Shown here: piece after piece, positions 58,331-64,000 of the stretch
Numbering within the stretch: the stretch's first letter is position 1
How the letters are laid out: every line of letters begins with the position of its first letter
Assembly: GCF_014898055.3 (NCBI RefSeq)
Contig: NW_023604861.1
Span: forward strand, 79,766,399 to 79,830,398
DNA: 64,000 nt
Direction: 5' to 3'
Source of the DNA: Talpa occidentalis
Lineage: Eukaryota; Chordata; Mammalia; Eulipotyphla; Talpidae
The notes under the pieces: model-generated
Told to the model about the DNA's origin: nothing
What the model saw: only the letters and a program-made list of their open reading frames with translations
Database searches by the model: none
Translations under genes and position numbers: made by a program

Positions 58331-61300
58331 CATAGGATGGAAACCACACAAACAAAGCACACTGAGGGAATTATCTGTTTTCTACTCCTGCATCATTTCT
58401 TATCCAAAGGGCTCACATCTCTTCACTTTATAATTTCTCACTATAAACCCCATTGAGGAAGAAACCCGTCATTTCCCCTACCCTGGGTAGTCCTTCTTAA
58501 GTAATACTATATTGAAGACTAAGCAATTATTTGGTTAATTAGAAAATTTGGTAACAATTATTCATTCAACTTGATCAAATATGCATTACTCAAAATAACC
58601 ATGAAATTGCCAAATCGCCATTCTACTTTTTGCTTGACATAGATTTGCAAAAGAATGTCAAGACTAAGTGTGGTGAGTGTATGTGTGTGTGTTTGTGTGT
58701 ACAAGGCTGAACCACTGAAGAGATTTGCCCAAGGTCACATAATAGTTCCCTGCCATTTCCTTTATTGTCTGTCCTCAAATCCTCTTTTTGTACTAAGCAA
58801 AGGAAGGGAAATGACGCTGGCTTCCAAATTTCATTATAAAAGCTTCCATTTAAAACAAAACGTATTGCATATTATAATTGCAACCAGAACCAGTGAGGAT
58901 AGCGGTTTTCAACCTTGTGAGAACTGTGGGTCTGATCTTAAATGTGGTTGACTTCAATGAACCGGGTCCCCCATCTAGCCTGTGGATTACAGGGCATTTT
59001 TTAAAAAAAGTTACACTGTGCAAAAAGCAAACACATTTACTGTCTTTTTTTTTTTTCTGGTTAACAAAATGAACTCAATTTTCTCAACCAAAAAACTTGA
59101 GTGTTATAATAGTGTTCTGTTTTCCTTAAAGTCCAAGTTTGAGTTTGTATACACAAAACTATTTGGAAAAACAAAACACAACTGTTAATTAAAAATTAAA
59201 ACCTGTTTATTTTTTCTCCCAAACAAGAAGCTGTTGTATTCAACTGTTACTTTTTAATGTTGTTTTTTCAGATCTCCCTGTGGATGTAAACACAGCTTCT
59301 GTCCCTCCTTAATAGGAGCAAAGGAGGCCCTAGGATGCCTTCTATGACAAAGTTAACAAGTGACATGATCCTGGGCCAAGCCCTGGGCCTGGCATTTCAC
59401 AACCATTAATTTAGCTAACCCTGTATGGAGAGACAGAAATTACTATCTCCTTTTTACAAGTTAAAAAGTATCCTTAGAATGGTCAAGAATTTGCCCAAGT
59501 TCACCCTAACTGGGCAGTGGAAAGAATACTGCATCCAGGATCACCGCTACAGGGGCAAGACACTCCCTCCTGCTTCACACTGAGGTTATGAGCTTCTAAA
59601 TAGTCTTCCTCCCCACTTGTTTAATAAAGATACTTGGAAGATACTATTAAAGATATGACATTTTTCACTAAAATACTCGAGCTGAATCCCAAATCTATTT
59701 TACCCATGCTCATTTACCCATGCTCATGAAATGTGTAGAAAGCACCCAGTTACTAAGGGGTTATTTATTACCAGTCTTTGAACTTAATTACTCCCAGGAC
59801 TCTGAGCCACACCAGCCAAACATTCTGTTGAATGTAGAGCAAAGTGGAGGTTTAGCTAGGAAAAGAGGCTCACAGTTTTCTCCCACCTTCCTATTTTTCT
59901 TTTCAGTAAGACAGAGATCTGGCTCACATGCAAATAACAGAAAGCAAGAAGGCTGGGGTGGGCGTCTTTCTGAAAATGTCTCAAGATCAAGAGTTAAATA
60001 TGCCCATATGCAGGTTGATGGTTTTATTACCAATGCACATAACTAAGAGCAATCCTCAAAGAAGATCCACCCTGAATCCCTTCCTTGACAATGACATAAA
60101 ATTCTTGTTGGGATAGATCAGTCATTCAGCCTTTAGTTTTTCTGTTAATCACTCAGAAGCCAGGCTTTGGGGCTCTGGGGAAGGAAGAACTTGCTCTTTC
60201 CTCTCTGCCAGCAATATGTACTTACTGACAACCAGAAGTCTTAGTGGGAGACAGACAGATCCCTAGTCCCTTAGGAGCGGCAGGTAAGGGAATTCTTATA
60301 AGACATGTTACCTTTACAATGGCCCACCTGGGACATTGGTTATTTTCCTCACAACTTCCATTCATGTATGTAGAATTGGAATTTTTCACTAACAGTCTCC
60401 ATGACCTATGCCATGTTTTTTCACAGACTTGTCATAACTAAAAGACTCTCTCTGTAGTTTCCAAGATGGGACTAAATATATTGTCCATATTTAACAATCT
60501 CACAGTTGTGTACAGTGCTAACACAGGGAATTATTTTCCCTTGATCAAAATAGGCATATCTACTAGAATTCTTCAATTACTTTTCCTTTTGGAACCAAGT
60601 AAAGGAACAGCTAAACAGCATTTTTCAAAATCCTCTGAGTAGGCACAAGATTTTTCATGAGAGATAAAGTAATGAACATGAAATAAATCCTCAAAATTAA
60701 GATTTCTTTCTAAGTGCCATCTTTGGAAACACAACTGTCCACATACAACCAAAAGGTGGGGAGATAAAAACCATGATGGCTTTTTTTTTTTTTAATGAAG
60801 GTAATTGGTCATTCTCAGAGTTTTTTGGATCTACAGAGAAGATACACACATGTATGTCTTCAGCTCAAGTAGCAACAGTGACCTCTAGTGTGTCTTTTTA
60901 ATTCTCTCTCAGTGCAAATTCAACTCATTGTTTCTTTAACCTCTGGGGCATTATTTAAGCAAAATTTTCCACTTCAAATTTGGTCTAATTTCTGTATTGA
61001 CTCTATATGCTGACAACTGATTCTTAAGAGACCTTCTTTGATCCTAGTAATGTATGATAAAATAATTGTGCCTTCATTAATGACTGTAATTACAGTACAT
61101 AAAGCTGTCATTTACAAGAATAACCCCCCCCCAAAAAAAGACCAGCTTTATTTGCAAGATGAATTAAATTTTGGCTGAATAACTCTTGGAGTTCTAAGCC
61201 TTAAACATTCACAAGAAGCCATGTATTGTTTACAAGAGTGCTCATTTCTCTTTGATGAGATCCCCTAGTTCTTTTCATTAAAATTAATTTAAGAGAAAAA

Positions 61301-64000
61301 TCAAATAATCTATGATGGGTGAAACATTCTTTTGGTATGTTAGCATTTGGGGCTTTGCCCTCCATGCATGCTGATGTCAGGAATGAACCCACAAGAATGA
61401 AGGGCCGCAGATCTGGAAGCTTGTGTCAGCACTTCTACTCCAAGTTCCTCTTTTCAGGAGTTTATAACATTGCAATAAAATTTATTATGGGCTGGGACTT
61501 GGCATATGGGAGCCTAGGCTAACAACTGTAAAGTAGTTTGAAGGACTTTTTAAATTTTTTCCAACCAAGTGTTCAAATATGTTTTGTCCTGTCTCCCATT
61601 AGAGCGAGTTCAAAATAAAAGTCAGCCAGAAGGACTTGGCATCCCCCTTGCTACTCTACCTGCTCCAAGGTAAACTCCTATAGGATGACTGGGAAAGGAA
61701 AAAAAAAAAAAGGAATTAAGGAGAAAATATTCCCTGAAAATAAAGGAGGCCCTTAGAATGGTAATTGTTGGAAAACATCCTCTAGGGGAGGAGAGGAAGA
61801 TGTGAAAAGGTATTTAAGATTGTTTTCTATAATTGGGTGATCTTCAGTGCCCCCCAGCAGCTGGGCTTGTTGGCAAACAAGAAGCGGCATGTGGAAAACA
61901 TGCTCCAATCTGTGTAAACTAAGCAAGGCATAAAAATAAACATCATCCCCAGGTTCAAAACAAAGCAAAACATGCAGAACACAGACCCCTGGAGAATCAG
62001 GTAGGAGAATGACAGTATGTGGAAGTAAATATGTTTTTGACTGTAACATATATAAAATGTATAATAGGTACTCTAGCTTAGAGTCAATGGATACCTTCAC
62101 AGCTATGCCTTCCTTGCTATTGTCTTTTCATTACTGCCATTGAGAGTCTGTATCTCAATGACAATTCTGTGCCGGCATCTATCCAAAGAAGAACAAACAA
62201 TTGAATTAGAGAATTGATGTATCCCATGGGAGGAAATTAATTAGAGCTGTATATAGCTCAATAAAGAATTTCAGTGTTGGAAGGAACTGCAGAGCATTGC
62301 TTGACCAACATGCTTCATTTGCAATTGTGTAAGACCCCAAGTGTCAGTTTATCCCTGATTAGAACTAATATCCAGCCAGAATAGAGTATGTCCTTACAGC
62401 TTGCGTATGACTGGTCTGTGTTCTAACTGGACAGTGCCCAGGCTATCCTGGATGTTATTTCTTGGACATTTTGAAAATCACCCCTGTCTACTGGTCACAT
62501 ATTGAGTTTGTGAAAAGCAAATAAGTACTGGCTTTCTCTGCCAGTAATCAGAAGTTGTTCAGACCTTAGAATTTATAGCTTGGCATATCTACTGCAGAAG
62601 CTTTCTTAACTAGCCCCATTTAACCGCTTGGCCAGATTAGATCCACATGATTAGCCACTGCTCTCTATTTACTGCATAAAAACCCACTGCAGGATGAATG
62701 TTAATGGCCCTTCACTGTGGAAGTCAGGGCTCACTTAAGAACCAATCACATCTGTAGTTTGTTTTCAAGTCTGCTTATGTCATCGTACTTTTTAACAGAA
62801 TAAAGTCATTTAACAAAGTATTACATAATCAGACAAAATGTGAATATAAAAAGGGTTATAGCTATGAAAAATTAAGCCAAGTGCTTTTAGAAAGACTTGA
62901 TATAGGTGAATTTAAAAAAACAAAACTAGACTGTTAAAGTATGAGTGGGTGAGATAACTGTAAAAGATTAGAGAAAACTGTAAAAAATGTGGACAGTTTT
63001 TGGTAGTCAATTTGATACTTTGCAAGTATCATTAAGTTTTCACATAGAAACCCCCAACTGTAGAAATGCAGCCTGGCTAGGGGTTATACCAAATAAATAA
63101 ATAAATAAAGCCTTGGAATCCTAAAAAAGATCAAGACAAATAGAAATGAATATACATTAAAATAAAAGTTCAAGTATACTCTCATCCAAATCATTCCACA
63201 CCTGTATGAACTTCAGATTAATTCATTAACAAGTGGCCCTATTGTATCTGATGAGGGCCCTTCCATTATTCTTAAAGTTGCCAGCTTGGCAGGAACTCAG
63301 AAGGGACCTTGGAGTCTTCAACTGGGGGGAGGGGGTGGTTGAACGGGGAAGGGAGGAGGAAGGATGAAGGATGGAAGCTGTGCAAAGTAGTGTATCTTTT
63401 GAAGAAGATACTAAAGTAAATCCTGCTGTTTCCTTACAAATGATAAAGATTTAGAAGGCAACTGGCAAAGATTGTTCAATGGATGATAGCATTGGATAAG
63501 AGCAAATTCAAATCACAATGACTCATTTAGAATGACTCACTTGGAGAACAAATAGCATGTGTTAGTCTTAACCGGAGTTAGTATAAGCACATACACAGAT
63601 TCCTTACAGCATTCTATTCCCTCCCACATCTGCCCACTCCAGAGCATTTGTGGACAGGAAAATATAGATGCGTACGGGCAGGACATTTGCAAGGTTGTTT
63701 TATGTCTCCTTTTTATCTGCCTTTGCAGCTGTAGGATTGTTCTCCGGGTCAGATCTGCCAGAATCTTATTTTGCCCAACCATTAATTCAAGGAGGTCTCT
63801 CCCATTATCCTCCCTTAGTGTGTTCATAAAAACGTTTTGAGTCCCTGCAATGGAAGCAAGTAATGCTAGATATAGTTTTGACTGTCCTACAAAGTAACTG
63901 CTATATCTTTTAAAGATGTAATTTGATTGATGGGAGCACAGTTCTTCTGTTAGAACCATTTGGCTTTAAAATGCTTGAGTTTGGGAGCGGAGGGTAGTAT
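58331..64000. other. Unique intergenic block to the end of the window
   Basis: No exon or RNA gene was recognised. It contains a short TG tract (58674-58700), MIR-like pieces (about 58720-58750 and 59390-59570), C-run/A-run low complexity at 61125-61138, and a small (AAAT)n at about 63092-63108. Open frames up to 140 codons (63537-63959 minus) show no recognised protein. Confidence 0.45.
59390..59570 (-). repeat. MIR-like relic, reverse orientation
   Basis: Reverse MIR-like order: GCCTGGCATTTCACAACCAT, AATTACTATCTCCTTTTTAC, then CAAGAATTTGCCCAAGTTCA and GGGCAGTGGAAAGAATACTG. Diverged. Confidence 0.5.

Noticed and set aside
58878..59000. Possible DNA transposon end (GGTTTTCAACCTTGTGAGAA)
   Set aside because: Only a short phrase resembles hAT-type ends; too weak to call.
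63537..63959. 140-codon minus-strand open frame near the window end
   Set aside because: No recognised domain, no visible splice or start context. Length is near what chance gives in DNA of this composition, though a partial pseudogene cannot be excluded.
1..64000. CRISPR arrays, operons, riboswitches or prokaryotic mobile systems
   Set aside because: No regularly spaced direct repeats with unique spacers and no dense gene arrangement; the sequence is clearly mammalian nuclear DNA.

Overview
This is nuclear DNA of a placental mammal. It holds one recognisable host gene end, the terminal exon of ETAA1 (positions 549-667, + strand) with its short 3'UTR, followed by more than 60 kb of gene-poor sequence. 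In mammals such as human, a long gene desert follows ETAA1, and this layout fits that. Apart from that exon, every long coding-looking stretch I could explain belongs to a retrotransposon. I saw no rRNA, tRNA gene, CRISPR array or prokaryotic feature. The order cannot be fixed from sequence alone. The young SINE is tRNA-derived and ends in an ATAAATAAATCTTTAAAAA-type tail. It is not one of the hallmark SINEs I know from primates, rodents, carnivores, ruminants, pig, horse, camels or vesper bats. A lineage such as pangolins is only a guess by elimination.

Layout. 1-548 is the last ETAA1 intron and 549-about 820 the last exon with 3'UTR. 820-22,165 is intergenic, with an ancient L1/HAL1 ORF1 relic (2.4-3.9 kb), an odd hairpin cluster (6.1 kb), a SINE, a complete solo LTR (6,891-7,325), a MaLR-like LTR, a 5'-truncated young L1 (11.2-12.5 kb), and MIR and L2 relics. 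22,166-28,600 is a full-length young L1 with CpG-rich promoter, intact ORF1 (342 aa), frameshifted ORF2, a first poly(A), a short 3' transduction, a second poly(A), and a 15-bp target-site duplication. 28.9-32.9 kb is a nest of repeats: two SINEs in the same target site, two MaLR-like LTRs, and an L2 split by an older repeat that is itself split by an L1. 32.9-40.2 kb is largely free of recognisable repeats and includes candidate conserved noncoding blocks. 40.2-43 kb has a second solo LTR of the same family, a SINE, and an old L1 split by a SINE. 43-50 kb is mostly unique. 50.2-58.3 kb holds a tiny L1 3' end, two plus-strand SINEs, a MER5A-like relic, and a near-full-length but decayed minus-strand L1 carrying a SINE/L1 chimeric insertion. 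58.3-64 kb is mostly unique.

How the parts relate. The non-host content is a stratified record of retrotransposition. The L1 lineage supplies reverse transcriptase and endonuclease. The SINEs sit in L1-type target-site duplications and were presumably mobilised by L1. The LTR family left solo LTRs by recombination between its two ends. Target-site duplications could be read directly for nine SINE insertions, two LTRs and four L1 insertions, so most boundaries here rest on sequence rather than on resemblance alone. I found no convincing new multi-gene system. The most interesting items are the 3' transduction, the long antisense reading frame in the L1 promoter, the twice-used SINE target, the SINE/L1 chimera, and an exact PBX-MEIS motif in the desert.
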